Assembly: GCA_963942565.1 (NCBI GenBank)
Contig: OZ012688.1
Coordinates: forward strand, 24,284,275 to 24,348,274
Length of the DNA stretch: 64,000 nucleotides
Direction: 5' to 3'
DNA from: Maea johnstoni
Lineage: Eukaryota; Annelida; Polychaeta; Spionida; Magelonidae
Shown here: one piece after another, positions 63,576 through 64,000 of the stretch
Position numbering within the stretch: position 1 is the first letter of the stretch
Layout: the number at the start of each line of letters is the position of its first letter
Program-made: the position numbers and the translations under genes
Notes under the pieces: generated by a model
What the model was told of the DNA's origin: nothing
Databases searched by the model: none
What the model saw: the letters and a program-made list of their open reading frames with translations, nothing else

Positions 63576-64000
63576 ATGTTCGAAGGTGCAGAGGGAGCAT
63601 TCAGATACGAAATAGACATGTTTGCTCATTATGATTTTCAAAAAGTGTAGTTCGGGTAAAATGATTGATTCCTCGAAATGTGGCCCCTTTCCAATAATTA
63701 CAATTTGGTTGAGGACTGCCCATTCTTTTTCAGAAACTACTGATGAACCTGAGACACAAATAAGCACAAGTTTGTTGAAAATATCAATCACCATCAATCA
63801 TAACAATCCTCAGTTATGGTTTACACTTGTAAATAACAGGCCTCAGATAGCCATTGAGGGGCAGCCATATTGACCAGGCTAATTGCATAGCCTGAGCACC
63901 AGTTGTTACAAAATAGCAGTAGCAGGGAAGCTTCCCTTTTCTTGCTTGTTTTCCTTCCAGGCCTTCAATAAGTGATCACATTTTTCTATAACCATATACA
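63576..64000. other. no feature recognised
   Basis: Short frames on both strands, no exon signals; the ECI2 first exon could not be identified here. Confidence 0.4.

Overview
This is intron- and repeat-rich eukaryotic (animal) DNA. AT-rich, heavily transposon-littered non-coding sequence surrounds a few GC-richer exons with canonical GT/AG splice sites. The recognisable host proteins are an enoyl-CoA delta isomerase 2 with an acyl-CoA-binding domain, the C-terminus of an SLC52-type riboflavin transporter, a secreted protein with PAN/apple-like modules, and a scrap of a DEAH-box splicing helicase. Together with tRNA-derived SINEs, hAT, Tc1/mariner and TTAA-target MITEs, they suggest an invertebrate bilaterian. 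An amphioxus- or hemichordate-like genome would fit, but the species cannot be fixed from the sequence.

Layout. 1-1995 is a 101-bp satellite. 2-12 kb is gene-free and full of MITEs, with a 563-bp tandem duplication carrying promoter-like motifs at 10.5-11.7 kb. 12-16 kb holds an inverted-repeat element and a family of long tandem/dispersed modules. 18 kb starts the first of several long (AT)n tracts. 20.6-21.3 kb is a dead LINE (minus strand). 22.67-22.87 kb is the last coding exon of an SLC52A-like riboflavin transporter (+ strand), with tandem repeats on both sides and no upstream coding exons seen in the window. 23-31 kb is MITE- and SINE-rich. 31.8-38.6 kb (minus) is a five-exon gene for a small secreted cysteine-rich protein whose internal exons are all phase 1-1. 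Its intron 1 contains an antisense orphan exon of a DHX38/PRP16-like helicase. 39-44.5 kb is repeats. 44.8-57.6 kb (minus) holds nine exons of ECI2, from the end of the targeting peptide through the ACBP and crotonase domains to a terminal SKL peroxisomal signal; the first exon is not identified and probably lies beyond the window. 57.7-64 kb is MITE-rich.

The most striking observation is in ECI2. The intron before the penultimate exon contains about 18 near-identical 138-bp copies of the first 102 nt of that exon, each with its own branch-site, pyrimidine-tract and AG acceptor signals but no 5' splice site. The spliceosome would therefore meet about 18 decoy 3' splice sites before the true one. 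Similar exon-derived repeats flank the SLC52A exon. Two abundant palindromic MITE families with TTAA ends (called F1 and F2 here), nested insertions several layers deep, and duplicated control-like DNA are the other main points. No CRISPR arrays, rRNA, intact tRNA genes, intact viruses or intact transposase genes were seen.
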